A DNA stretch of 64,000 bases from Thermobifida alba (GTDB lineage Bacteria > Actinomycetota > Actinomycetes > Streptosporangiales > Streptosporangiaceae): positions 2,923,501 to 2,987,500 of the forward strand of contig NZ_CP051627.1 in assembly GCF_023208015.1 (NCBI RefSeq), in the 5' to 3' direction. The notes beneath the pieces are model-generated. The model saw nothing but the letters and a program-made list of their open reading frames with translations, was not told where the DNA came from and ran no database searches. This document shows positions 17,487-26,334 of the stretch, piece by piece. The stretch's first letter is position 1; each line of letters starts with the position of its first letter. Both the position numbers and the translations under genes were made by a program.

Positions 17487-18581
17487 CTACCGCGCGTCTC
17501 CGGTCAGGGCCGCCAGGTACCGGTCCCAGTAGGGTTCCGCGTCCACCGGCCGCACCCCCGCCCGCAGGGCGTCGAGGCGGCCGGGCGCGTAGCAGTCCGC
17601 AATGGCCCGCGCCAGGTCCGCCGGGTCGTCGGGGGCGCACAGCAGTCCGTCCACACCGTCGTGTACGTGGTCGGGCAGGGTGCCCACGCGGGTGGCGATG
17701 ACCGGCAGACCGTGGGAGTGGGCCAGCCACACGTTCTGGGTGGCGGTGGCCGACCGGTAGGGCAGCACCACCGCGTCGCACTCGGCGAACAGGCCGGGCA
17801 GTTCCTCGGCGGGCACGTACCCCTCCCGCCAGTCCACCCGATGGGCCACGCCCAGCCGCTCCGCCAGCGTCCGCAACGGTGCCGAGCCGCCCCAGAACTC
17901 GCCCGCCACGGTCAGCGCCACGTCCGGCGGTCCGGCTGCCAGGGCACGCAGCAGCACGTCCACCCCCTTGTAGGGGCGGACGATCCCGAAGAACAGCAGT
18001 CGACGCCGCGTCCCCGCGGGCCGCGGCCGGCGGGGCCCGGTGTCGGGCAGGTGCGGGGGCAGTTCGGCCGCGCGCACCGGCGGAGGGCCGCCGCGCAGCA
18101 GCCGCTCGGCGAGCGCGCGCTGCTGCGGCGAATGGGTCAGGACCCCGTCGGCCCGGCGCAGCAGCCGCCGCATCAGCGCGGCGTCGCAACGTCCCCGCTC
18201 GTGCGGCAGCACGTTGTGGCAGAGCGCGACCAGCCGCGCCGCGTTGCCGCATCCGGCACGCAGTCCCAGGTAGGCGGGCACCTGCACGGGAGAGAAGACG
18301 GCCAGCACCACCAGGTCGGCCTCCCGGCCCGCCCGACGGCCCACCCGGTGCCAGCTGTCGGGACGGTACCAGGCGAGGTCACGGCGGGTGTGCGGGTAGA
18401 GCGGCCCCTCCGGTTCGGCCACGGTCTGGCGGCCCGGGTACAGCGCCGCCGGATACTGGGCCCGCCACGACTCGATGACCACGCGGTGTCCGGCGGCGGC
18501 CAGCCGGTGGGCCAGTTCGGTGGTGTGCCGGGCGCCTCCGCCCTTGTACGGGTGGGCCGGGCCCACCAGGGTGATCCGCAT
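17487..18581 (-). CDS. Glycosyltransferase family 4
   Basis: A 364-residue GT-B enzyme. It opens with ITLVGPAHPYKGGGARHTTEL, the N-terminal glycine-rich loop, and shows the donor-binding FFGIVRPYKGVDVLLRAL (about 206-223) and a late FAECDAVVLPYRSATATQNV region of the GT4/GT1 type. Start at ATG 18581 behind GGGAGGGAC; the longer upstream frame is a shadow of the GT2 gene. It lies 11 bases from the upstream GT2 gene and forms an operon with it and the GT39-like gene. Substrate unknown; likely a surface or lipid-linked glycan. Confidence 0.9.
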   Translation of the reverse strand: MRITLVGPAHPYKGGGARHTTELAHRLAAAGHRVVIESWRAQYPAALYPGRQTVAEPEGPLYPHTRRDLAWYRPDSWHRVGRRAGREADLVVLAVFSPVQVPAYLGLRAGCGNAARLVALCHNVLPHERGRCDAALMRRLLRRADGVLTHSPQQRALAERLLRGGPPPVRAAELPPHLPDTGPRRPRPAGTRRRLLFFGIVRPYKGVDVLLRALAAGPPDVALTVAGEFWGGSAPLRTLAERLGVAHRVDWREGYVPAEELPGLFAECDAVVLPYRSATATQNVWLAHSHGLPVIATRVGTLPDHVHDGVDGLLCAPDDPADLARAIADCYAPGRLDALRAGVRPVDAEPYWDRYLAALTGDAR

Positions 18582-18592
18582 GTCCCTCCCGG

Positions 18593-19510
18593 TCAGGAGT
18601 CGCGCGAGCGTACGATCAGGTCGGCCAGCAGCGCCATCGACGCGATCATCAGCCCCGTCATGAGCAGCATGATCGTGTTGTTGCGGATGTAGACCGGGTT
18701 GGTGGCGAGATCGTAGACGACCTTGAGCGCGCCGATGCCGAGCAGCCACAGCGCGGGCGGCATGAGCACCTTCAGCGGGTTGAAGTACACCACCATCCGC
18801 AGCACCTGGAGGATGTAGCGGTAGGCATCGCGCACCGGGTGGAACTTGGAGCGTCCGGCCCGCCTGGCGTAGCTGATCGGCTCGTAGTGGATGGCGTGCT
18901 GGTTGGACAGGAACGCCAGGGTGATGGTGGTGACGCAGGAGAACCCGGGCGGCAGCAGCCTCAGGTAGGGCAGCGACACCTCGCGGCGGAACGCGCGCAG
19001 GCCCGAGTTCAGGTCGGGGATGCGCGTGTTGGTGAGCGTCTCGGCGAGTTTGCGGATCAGCCACTTGGCGGGCACCCGCAGCACCCTGTGGCGGCCCATC
19101 TCCTGGTCGCGTGCGCCCACCACCTGGTCGACGGTGTCGTCGGTGAGGAGGATCTCCACCAGGTCGGGGATGCGCTCGTTGGGGTAGGACATGTCCGCGT
19201 CGGTCCACACCACGATCTCGCCGCGCGCCCGTTGGGTGCCGATCCGGCGCACCGTTCCCGACCCGCCGTTGGTGGCGAACGCGATGACCCTCAGGTGCGG
19301 GAAGCGGGCTTCGGCGGCACGCAGCCGGGCGAGGGTGTCGTCGGTGGAGGCGTCGTCGAAGGCCAGCAGTTCGTAGGAGTACCCGCTGGCGTCCATCGCC
19401 GCACAGATCCGTTCGACCTCGGCGACCACGTGGTCCTGCTCGTTGTAGCAGGGCAACACGATCGTGACGCGGGGGGCGGCGGTCCGGGGACCCGGGGTGG
19501 TCTCACTCAC
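18593..19510 (-). CDS. Glycosyltransferase family 2 (polyprenyl-phosphate sugar transferase type)
   Basis: A 305-residue protein, start GTG 19510. The GT-A domain shows VTIVLPCYNEQDHV (about 14-27), FDDASTDDT, and DADMSYPNERIPDLV with the metal-binding DAD. Two hydrophobic helices close the protein (about 235-260 and 275-297). This is the architecture of DPM1/GtrB-like enzymes that load a sugar onto polyprenyl phosphate at the membrane. It sits between a GT39-like membrane protein, which would use such a lipid-linked donor, and a GT4 enzyme, which supports that reading. The donor sugar is not determinable here. Confidence 0.88.
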   Translation of the reverse strand: MSETTPGPRTAAPRVTIVLPCYNEQDHVVAEVERICAAMDASGYSYELLAFDDASTDDTLARLRAAEARFPHLRVIAFATNGGSGTVRRIGTQRARGEIVVWTDADMSYPNERIPDLVEILLTDDTVDQVVGARDQEMGRHRVLRVPAKWLIRKLAETLTNTRIPDLNSGLRAFRREVSLPYLRLLPPGFSCVTTITLAFLSNQHAIHYEPISYARRAGRSKFHPVRDAYRYILQVLRMVVYFNPLKVLMPPALWLLGIGALKVVYDLATNPVYIRNNTIMLLMTGLMIASMALLADLIVRSRDS

Positions 19511-19536
19511 GGTGCGTTCAGAATACCGGGGCCTCC

Positions 19537-21552
19537 TCACGGTCGGGGGATGACGGCGATCCACATGTCCCCGTTGAACCGCCACGCCCCCGCCGGCGGC
19601 TTCATCAGGGTGCTGGGGTCCTGGTCGGTGTGCACGTCGAACGGGTGTGTCGGTTCGACTCCGGGCGGCAGGTACGGCAGCAGCACCTCGGCCCGGTCGG
19701 CAGCCAGCACCGCGTCGCGGCCGCGGGCGTGGACCTCCCCGATGATGCGGTGCACGGTTTCGGGGGCGGGCGGGTTCACGTACGCCGTGGGCACCCCGCA
19801 CATGCCCCGGACGAGCTGCATGAACTTGCTTGCGGTGTTGGGTTCGACGATGAGCACGCTGGCGGGGGCGGGGATCTCGGCGCAGGTCTGCCGGGTGGCC
19901 GCGATCGACCCGACGTCCATCCGGTAGGTCATGATCCCGGTCGCCGTGACGGCGGTGGGCAGCAGCAGCGCCGCGGCGCCGAAGACGGCCACGGTGGTCC
20001 GCAGCCACCCCGGCCACGGCTGCGGGCCGTCCCGGGTGCGACGCCGGGTCCAGGCCAGGAAGTAGACCGCGAACAGGACGAACGCCGGGAGTACCAGGGT
20101 GACCAGGCGGCGGCTGGCCCACGGGTGGTCGGGGGTGATGGCGGGGCGCAGCAGGGTGGTGGTGACCGTCCAGGCCAGCACCATCAGCACCAGCGTCCAC
20201 TTCGGGTCGCGGCGCAGTGCCGTGCGGCGCACCAGCAGGGCGACGCCGGCTGTGGCCAGCAGCACGGCGGCCCAGCCGACGTACCAGCCGACCCAGTGCA
20301 GGCTCATCTCCTCGTAGGTGCGGTCGGCGTCCACGGCCAGCCCCTCGATCTGCTGGACCTGTCCGATGTAGACGCCGGTGGCCTCGTCCCCGTGGCCGCG
20401 CTGGGTGAGCACCAGCGGGCGCAGGGCGATCACCGCCACGGCCGCGACCACGAGGACCGCGAGGGCCGTGGGCAGCCAGGCGGGACGGTCCAGTCGGGGA
20501 AGGCCGCGCCGCCACAGCAGGAGCACCCCCGCCGCGGTGAGCCCCGCCACGGCTGCGCCGATGAGCAGCAGCGGGTTGAGCGAGTCGGCGAGGTAGTCCA
20601 GGTAGGGACGGGAGTAGCCGAAACCGGCCACGGCCCCGTAGGCGGCGCCGACGGCCAGCCCCGCGCCCAGCGGCACGGCCTCGCGGCGCCGGGCGAGCAG
20701 CAGCAGTCCCACGAAGGCCACGACCGGCAGCAGGTCGCGCAGCGCGTCGATGCGCACCAGCAGCCCCAGTCCCAGGCTCAGTCCGGCGGCCAGGGCGAGC
20801 GTGTGCCCCGCCGACCAGCGGCCCCGGGCCCCGCGGGTGAGGGCGTCGCAGGCGAGCACGAGTCCGCCGAGCAGCAGCACCTGGGCCACCGGTTCGCTGT
20901 AGGTGGAGCGGCTCACCCACTGCTGGGGCAGGCACACCGCGAGCACGAGCGCGGCCAGCGGCGCCCAGCGCGCGCCGACGAGCCGGGCGGCCAGCCCCGC
21001 GAAGGTCAGCACGGCGAGGGCGCCCGCGAGCGGCGGGGCCAGGACCATGCCGTGCAGGCCCGCGGCCCAGAAGCCGAGCGTGTACACCAGGGGCGCACCG
21101 GCCAGGAACTGCGGCCAGACCACGTCGTCCACCTGGTAGTAGGCGAGGCTGTCGTAGGTCAGCACGGGGTCGTCGCCGGCGATGAGCTCCCGCTGCTGGG
21201 GGATCGGCAGGAACCCGTTGTCGGCGATCCACGCGGTGTACTGGGCGTAGGAGGCCGCGTCGCGTCTGATGACGAGCTGTTCGGAGTGGTAGGCGAGCTG
21301 GACCGCGGCGAAGGCCGCGGTGACCAGCAGCACCAGCAGCAGCGGCCACCAGGGCGTGTCGTCGGTCTCCGGGGCGAGCCGGGGGAGCAGGGCCAGCGCC
21401 GCCGCGACGGCGGGCACGCCCAGCAGCAGCCCGGTCAGCGGGCTGAGCTGGCCGAGGCAGAGCAGCGGGAAGGCGACCAGCATCCAGGCCGCGACGGCCA
21501 CGACCGGGGCGAGGGTGACCCGAGCGAGGAGGGAGCCGGGAGACAGACGCAT
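19537..21552 (-). CDS. Polytopic membrane protein, GT39/ArnT-like
   Basis: A 671-residue protein from ATG 21552, chosen because the upstream extension looks non-coding. At least 12 hydrophobic helices are followed by a hydrophilic region from about residue 540 to the end, expected outside the cell. The first extracytoplasmic loop contains RRDAASYAQYTAWIADNG, in the position where GT-C enzymes carry acidic catalytic residues. That layout fits glycosyltransferases that use polyprenyl-phosphate sugars, such as mannosyl- or arabinosyl-transferases. The adjacent GT2 gene could supply the donor. Family assignment is by architecture, not by a decisive motif. Confidence 0.7.
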   Translation of the reverse strand: MRLSPGSLLARVTLAPVVAVAAWMLVAFPLLCLGQLSPLTGLLLGVPAVAAALALLPRLAPETDDTPWWPLLLVLLVTAAFAAVQLAYHSEQLVIRRDAASYAQYTAWIADNGFLPIPQQRELIAGDDPVLTYDSLAYYQVDDVVWPQFLAGAPLVYTLGFWAAGLHGMVLAPPLAGALAVLTFAGLAARLVGARWAPLAALVLAVCLPQQWVSRSTYSEPVAQVLLLGGLVLACDALTRGARGRWSAGHTLALAAGLSLGLGLLVRIDALRDLLPVVAFVGLLLLARRREAVPLGAGLAVGAAYGAVAGFGYSRPYLDYLADSLNPLLLIGAAVAGLTAAGVLLLWRRGLPRLDRPAWLPTALAVLVVAAVAVIALRPLVLTQRGHGDEATGVYIGQVQQIEGLAVDADRTYEEMSLHWVGWYVGWAAVLLATAGVALLVRRTALRRDPKWTLVLMVLAWTVTTTLLRPAITPDHPWASRRLVTLVLPAFVLFAVYFLAWTRRRTRDGPQPWPGWLRTTVAVFGAAALLLPTAVTATGIMTYRMDVGSIAATRQTCAEIPAPASVLIVEPNTASKFMQLVRGMCGVPTAYVNPPAPETVHRIIGEVHARGRDAVLAADRAEVLLPYLPPGVEPTHPFDVHTDQDPSTLMKPPAGAWRFNGDMWIAVIPRP

Positions 21553-21726
21553 GAGGGCAACGATGCCAGGTCCCCACCCCCGCGGCACAGGGTCCGGAGT
21601 CTTTCTGTGGACAACCCGGCAGCGGCCGCCCCGCGTGTCCACGGCACCGGCGCTCCGCCCGCCGGGGGATCCGCCGCGTGGGTAGCATGTGCCCCGATTC
21701 GCAGTCGAGCACGAGAGAGGTCCGCC

Positions 21727-22524
21727 GTGTCAGCGCGCACACCGGGAGAGCTGTGGCTGGCGGCCAGGAGCGTGGACGCCGCCCGTCCCTTCCTCACCTC
21801 CTACGATCCGGACTCCGACGTCCGGGTGGAGATGTCCTTCGCCACCTTCGACAACTGGGTGGCCAAGACCGCCAACATGCTCGTGGACGGGCTGGGCGTG
21901 CTGCCCGGGGAGCGGGTGGCGCTGGCGCTGCCGCTGCACTGGCAGAGTCTCGCCTGGGCGGTGGCGTGCTGGTCGACGGGGACGACCGTGGTCCTGGCCG
22001 GGGAGGAGGTCCCGGAGGCGGACGTCGTGGTCGCCGACGCGGCCCGGCTGGAGGAGGCACTCGACTCGGGGGCGCGCGAGGTCGTCGGGGCCTCGCTGCA
22101 CCCGCTGGGCCTGCCGATGGGCGACTGCCCGCCCGCCGCCACGGACTACACGGCGGAGGTCCGCGGGTACGGCGACCGGTTCTCCCCCGTGCGCGTCGAC
22201 CCGCACGCCGCGGCCCTGGTGAACGGCGAGACCGTCCGCACGGGGGCCGAACTGCTGGAGCGGGGCCGACAGGCCGCGCACCGCGGCGGGCTGACAGCCG
22301 AGGACCGAGTGGCTATCATCACTTCCGGATTCGCCCCTCTTGCGGCACTCGGGGATGACCTGTCCCAGTTCTTGGGTGTGCTGTCGGCTGTCTCCGCAAT
22401 CGTGCTCATCCCGAGCCGGGACTCCACTACGCTGCAATCGCGACTCGGCATGGAGCACGTGACAGCAGTCATCGGTGATCCTCCCACTCTGTTGTCGCAG
22501 ACCGACCTCAGGTCGCTTTCCTGA
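21727..22524 (+). CDS. TIGR03089-family protein (AMP-binding-enzyme-like)
   Basis: A 265-residue protein of the actinobacterial TIGR03089 family, related to the N-terminal part of acyl/amino-acid adenylating enzymes but about half their length. The SFATFDNWVAKTANML and LGVLPGERVALALPLHW segments resemble the start of an AMP-binding domain, while the usual phosphate-binding Ser/Thr/Gly loop (TSGTTGxPK) and C-terminal domain are absent, so a full ligase reaction is unlikely. Start GTG 21727 follows AGAGAGG. It stands immediately upstream of, and on the same strand as, the LCP ligase gene. Role unknown. Confidence 0.85.
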   Translation: MSARTPGELWLAARSVDAARPFLTSYDPDSDVRVEMSFATFDNWVAKTANMLVDGLGVLPGERVALALPLHWQSLAWAVACWSTGTTVVLAGEEVPEADVVVADAARLEEALDSGAREVVGASLHPLGLPMGDCPPAATDYTAEVRGYGDRFSPVRVDPHAAALVNGETVRTGAELLERGRQAAHRGGLTAEDRVAIITSGFAPLAALGDDLSQFLGVLSAVSAIVLIPSRDSTTLQSRLGMEHVTAVIGDPPTLLSQTDLRSLS

Positions 22525-22546
22525 CGCCTATTCCCCCTGGTGTTCG

Positions 22547-23980
22547 ATGCCGAAGAGATTCCCCTCCCACAGATCCGCGGGATCGCGCGCCGTCCGGCGC
22601 GGTCTCGGTCTCGGCGGCTGGGTCGCCGTCGGGACGACGGCCCTCGTCATCGGCAGCAGCCTCACCGCCTACGGCGCCTACTACGACATCTACGGCAACA
22701 TCAGCCAGGAGACCGTCGACACCGACGCCTGGGACCGGCCGACCAAGGTCGAGGGCGCGATCAACATCATGATCATCGGCTCCGACGTGCGCAGCGGCGA
22801 CAACGCCGAGTACGGCGGCGAGATCGAGGGCGAGCGCCCCGACACCCTGCTCATCGCGCACATCTCCCCCAACCACGACGGCGCGGTCCTGATCAACCTG
22901 CCCCGCGACTCCGTCGTGGACATGCCCTCCTGCGAGCCCAACGGCGACCGCCCGGGCATGGATGCGCACCGCGGCATGATCAACTCCGCGATGAACTACG
23001 GCGGGGTGCAGTGCCAGTGGAAGGTCGTGGAGCAGCTCACCGGCATCCACATCGACCACTTCGTCAGCGTGGACTTCACCGGGTTCAAGGAGATGGTCGA
23101 CGCCATCGGGGGCGTGGAGATGTGCATCCCCGAACCGGTCGACGACCCCAAGGCCCACCTGACCCTGGAGGCGGGCGAGCAGACCCTCAACGGCGAGCAG
23201 GCCCTGGGGTACATGCGTTCCCGCTACGGCCAGGGCGACGGCAGCGACCTGAGCCGCATCGACCGCCAGCAGGTCTTCCTCGGCGCCATGCTGCGCAAGG
23301 TCATGAGCGGCGAGATCATGTCCAGTCCCAGCAGCATCTACTCCTTCCTCGGCTCGGTCACCGACTCCATCACCGTCGACGACCAGTTCACCGTCGACAA
23401 GATGACCGACATCGCCATCCAGATGCGCGAGGTCGACCTGGGCAACATCAAGTTCCTGACCGTGCCCAACGGGGCCCATCCCGACGACGAGAACCGGGTG
23501 GCCTGGACCCAGCCCGACGCCGACCAGCTGTTCCAGGCCATCGCCAACGACACCCAGATCGTCGAGGACGAGCCCGAGGAGGACGAGGCGGAGGAGAGCG
23601 CGGAGGAGGCCCCCACGGTCGACCCCTCCCAGGTCTCCGTCGAGGTCATCAACGGCACCGACACGCCCGGACTGGCCGGGACCGTCGGCACCGAGCTCCA
23701 GGGGAAGGGGTTCGTGCTGGCCGGCACCGGCAACCCGCAGGGCTCGGTCCCCGGGCGGACCACCGTCTACCACGGCCCCGGCATGGAGGCGCACGCCAAC
23801 ACCGTGGCCGCGCAGCTGAAGAAGGCGGTGGTCGAGGAGAGCCCGCTGCTGGGGTCGACGGTGCAGCTGGTGATCTCCGCCGACTGGGACGGTCTCAAGG
23901 GGGACTCCTCCTCGTCGTCCACCGAGGTCCTGGACAGCATCGACGCCAAGACCGCCGAGGAGACCGAGAGCGCCTGCTAG
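22547..23980 (+). CDS. LytR-CpsA-Psr (LCP) family glycopolymer ligase
   Basis: LCP proteins transfer lipid-linked wall polymers to peptidoglycan outside the cell. The 477-residue protein has a cytoplasmic basic start, one membrane anchor (about residues 22-46), the LCP domain (about 75-330) with MIIGSDVRSG, LINLPRDSVVDMP, MINSAMNYGG and YMRSRYGQGDGSDLSRIDRQ, and a C-terminal LytR_C domain starting near VSVEVINGTDTPGLAG. An acidic linker (DEPEEDEAEESAEEAP) separates the two. The conserved Arg/Asp residues of the pyrophosphate site are present. I place the start at ATG 22547; the ribosome site is weak. It lies 22 bases after the TIGR03089 gene and ends at a strong hairpin. Confidence 0.92.
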   Translation: MPKRFPSHRSAGSRAVRRGLGLGGWVAVGTTALVIGSSLTAYGAYYDIYGNISQETVDTDAWDRPTKVEGAINIMIIGSDVRSGDNAEYGGEIEGERPDTLLIAHISPNHDGAVLINLPRDSVVDMPSCEPNGDRPGMDAHRGMINSAMNYGGVQCQWKVVEQLTGIHIDHFVSVDFTGFKEMVDAIGGVEMCIPEPVDDPKAHLTLEAGEQTLNGEQALGYMRSRYGQGDGSDLSRIDRQQVFLGAMLRKVMSGEIMSSPSSIYSFLGSVTDSITVDDQFTVDKMTDIAIQMREVDLGNIKFLTVPNGAHPDDENRVAWTQPDADQLFQAIANDTQIVEDEPEEDEAEESAEEAPTVDPSQVSVEVINGTDTPGLAGTVGTELQGKGFVLAGTGNPQGSVPGRTTVYHGPGMEAHANTVAAQLKKAVVEESPLLGSTVQLVISADWDGLKGDSSSSSTEVLDSIDAKTAEETESAC

Positions 23981-24008
23981 GGGTGCCGTACCGCCCGGTG
24001 CGGCACCC
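23981..24008. terminator. GC hairpin after LCP gene
   Basis: GGGTGCCG (23981-23988) pairs exactly with CGGCACCC (24001-24008) around a 12-base loop. It begins at the first base after the LCP stop codon, in the gap between convergent genes ending at 23980 and 24066. No U-tract. Confidence 0.75.
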
Positions 24009-24065
24009 GGCGGTCGGCGCGCCCCCCGTCCCGCACGCCGTCGGCCGCGTCCCGCGCCGGCCGTC

Positions 24066-26243
24066 TCACGGGCCGTCCGGCGCGGGGCGCTCGTCCGCCA
24101 CGATCAGCCGGACCCACTGCTCCAGCACCTGCGGCAGCGCGTACCGCTCGGCGATCTCGGCACGGGCCGCGGCGCGCTCCGCGTCGAAGCGGTCCCCGGT
24201 GACGACGGCGTGCACGGCGTCGGCCATCGCCGTGACGTCGCGGTGGATCCAGCGGGGCGAGTAGACGGTGTCCGCGCCGGGCCAGTGCCACACCACGGGC
24301 ACGCTGCCCGACGCGGCTCCCTCGGCCGCGGCCCGGTGGAAACTCTCGTCGTCACCGGTGGACAGGATGAAGCCGACCCGGCGCAGCCACGCCGCGACGT
24401 CGGGGCCGTAGGGGTCGAACACCACCGCCTCGGCGAGCCGTCCGGACCGCTGGATGCGCCGGTAGGCGTGCTCGTAGTGGGCGCGCTCCTCCGGACGGTT
24501 CCACACCCACCAGTAGTCCCACGGCTGCCGGGTCTTGACCGCCAGCGTGTAGCGGGGGTCGCGGCCGCGCAGCTCGGTGAGCACGTCCAGGGCCCGGTCC
24601 AGTCGCTTGCGGGACGGGACGGCGCCGAGCACGCCCAGCGTGTACCGGGCGCCTTCCAGTTTGGGGCGGGACAACTGCGCCACGTCGATCCCCTCGGGCA
24701 GCACCACCATCTGGTCGGCGGGCCAGCTGGCGTGTTCGCGGGCGCGTTCCGCGTAGTGCCGGCTGACGCAGACGACGGCGTCCACCTTCTCGATGTCGAG
24801 GCGGCGCGGCCACTCGGTGGCCAGTTCGAACCGGTGCAGCCGCACCAGCAGCCGCTGCCCGGACCGCTTGTGCCGGGCGTAGAACAGCGCGTGCGGGCCG
24901 CACCACTCGCAGACCACCACGTCGGCCCAGGCGGCCAGCTCCCGGCTGAGGTACTGGTCGTGGGTGTGCGGCCCCTCCCACTCGTCCAGGCGCAGCTCCA
25001 CGCCGGGCAGACCGTCCAGGTGCCGGATGAGGGGGTCGAGTCCGGTGAGGTCGGGGCCGGCGACCGCCACCTTCAGCGGCAGGCGCGGGTTGGTCCCCCG
25101 CGGCGCGGGCGGCAGGGCCGTACGCAGCAGCGAACGCAGTGTCTCCACGCCCCGGTCGGGGGTGAACCGGGCGGCCGCGGCCGCGCAGCGGGCCGCCGCC
25201 TCCCGGTGGACCTCCGGCCGTCCCGCCCGTTCCAGTGCGGCGGCCGCCCCCTGGGGGGCGGGGTCGGCGTACAGGGGGTAGTCGGCCCCGAGCAGCTCCT
25301 CGTACAGCGGGGTGCGGTTGACCACCACGGGAATCCCCAGTGCGCCCGGTTCCAGCGCGGTCAGCGCCGGGGCCAGCGCGGCGTCGGAGTCGTGGCGGTG
25401 CCAGGACAGGGCGACGTGGCAGTCGGCGAGCAGCCCCAGGGCCTCCTCCCGGGAGCGGCCGCCGTGCCAGACCACGTTGGGGGTGTGCTCCAGCGCCTTG
25501 GCCGCACGCCGCGTCCACTCCGGGGACCCGCGGCCGAGGGCGCCGACCACGTGCAGTTCGGCGGGGACGCCGCGGGCGGCGAGGAGCGCGGGCAGCTCGG
25601 TCATCTCCGGGACGTTGCGGGACTCCGTGAGCGAACCGGCGTAGCCGACGCGCAGCGGCACGCCCGGCCCGTCCGCGGCGGGTCGGCGCGGCGCGGTGAG
25701 CGCCGGGGGCAGCAGCACGGCGCGACCGCAGGCGGCGGGGACGTTGGACTCCAGGAAGCAGCGCAGCTCCTCCCCCGCGCACAGCAGGAACCGGGAGGCC
25801 AGCGCGATGTCGGTGAGTTCCGAGACCACCCCCGGGGTCATCCCCGCCAGGGTGGGCGGGATGTCGTCCACGCAGGTCCACAGCCGTCCGGCGAGGGCCT
25901 CGGAGTGGGCGGCGACCACGGCGGTGCGCCGTCCGCGGAGCACCACGAGGTGGAAGCGCCGCTCGGCATCGATCCGGGTGATCAGTTCCACGGCCTGCTC
26001 CGGCGTGAGCCCCTGGGGACCGGGGTCGACGCGGTGCCCGCCCTCCTGCGGGTGGCGCACCGTGACGTCCGACGTTCCCGCCAGGGCCGCGGTCAGGCGG
26101 TCCGTGGCCGGCCTGCTCCTCAGCAGGAGCATGGTGGAACATCCGGCCGCCGCCAGCGCCCGCGCCATGGACTGTGCCCACACCGCGGCCGCGTCCAGGG
26201 AGTCGGGGTCGGCGTCGCCGTAGACGAGTGCGCGGATGCTCAC
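24066..26243 (-). CDS. Two-domain GT-B glycosyltransferase
   Basis: A 725-residue protein that appears to hold two successive GT-B (GT4-like) units. The first (about 1-370) includes RVGYAGSLTESRNVPEM and a late HVALSWHRHDSDAALAP segment; the second (about 385-725) includes WADVVVCEWCGPHALFYARH, VDAVVCVSRHYAERA, VLPEGIDVAQLSRPK, LGVLGAVPSRKRLDRAL and a FILSTGDDESFHRAAAEG donor site. Start is GTG 26243 behind AGAAAGGAAG. The partner gene upstream on the same strand encodes a coiled-coil protein of similar size. Together they look like a capsule or teichuronic-type polymer pair, but the product is unknown. Confidence 0.8.
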   Translation of the reverse strand: MSIRALVYGDADPDSLDAAAVWAQSMARALAAAGCSTMLLLRSRPATDRLTAALAGTSDVTVRHPQEGGHRVDPGPQGLTPEQAVELITRIDAERRFHLVVLRGRRTAVVAAHSEALAGRLWTCVDDIPPTLAGMTPGVVSELTDIALASRFLLCAGEELRCFLESNVPAACGRAVLLPPALTAPRRPAADGPGVPLRVGYAGSLTESRNVPEMTELPALLAARGVPAELHVVGALGRGSPEWTRRAAKALEHTPNVVWHGGRSREEALGLLADCHVALSWHRHDSDAALAPALTALEPGALGIPVVVNRTPLYEELLGADYPLYADPAPQGAAAALERAGRPEVHREAAARCAAAAARFTPDRGVETLRSLLRTALPPAPRGTNPRLPLKVAVAGPDLTGLDPLIRHLDGLPGVELRLDEWEGPHTHDQYLSRELAAWADVVVCEWCGPHALFYARHKRSGQRLLVRLHRFELATEWPRRLDIEKVDAVVCVSRHYAERAREHASWPADQMVVLPEGIDVAQLSRPKLEGARYTLGVLGAVPSRKRLDRALDVLTELRGRDPRYTLAVKTRQPWDYWWVWNRPEERAHYEHAYRRIQRSGRLAEAVVFDPYGPDVAAWLRRVGFILSTGDDESFHRAAAEGAASGSVPVVWHWPGADTVYSPRWIHRDVTAMADAVHAVVTGDRFDAERAAARAEIAERYALPQVLEQWVRLIVADERPAPDGP

Positions 26244-26334
26244 GTGCTTCCTTTCTGCGCCTCGCGGGGATGCGCCCTGTGGTGGCCGTCGCTGTCGGCC
26301 CCGTCGGCGCCCGTCGCTGCCTCCCAGTGTGCCG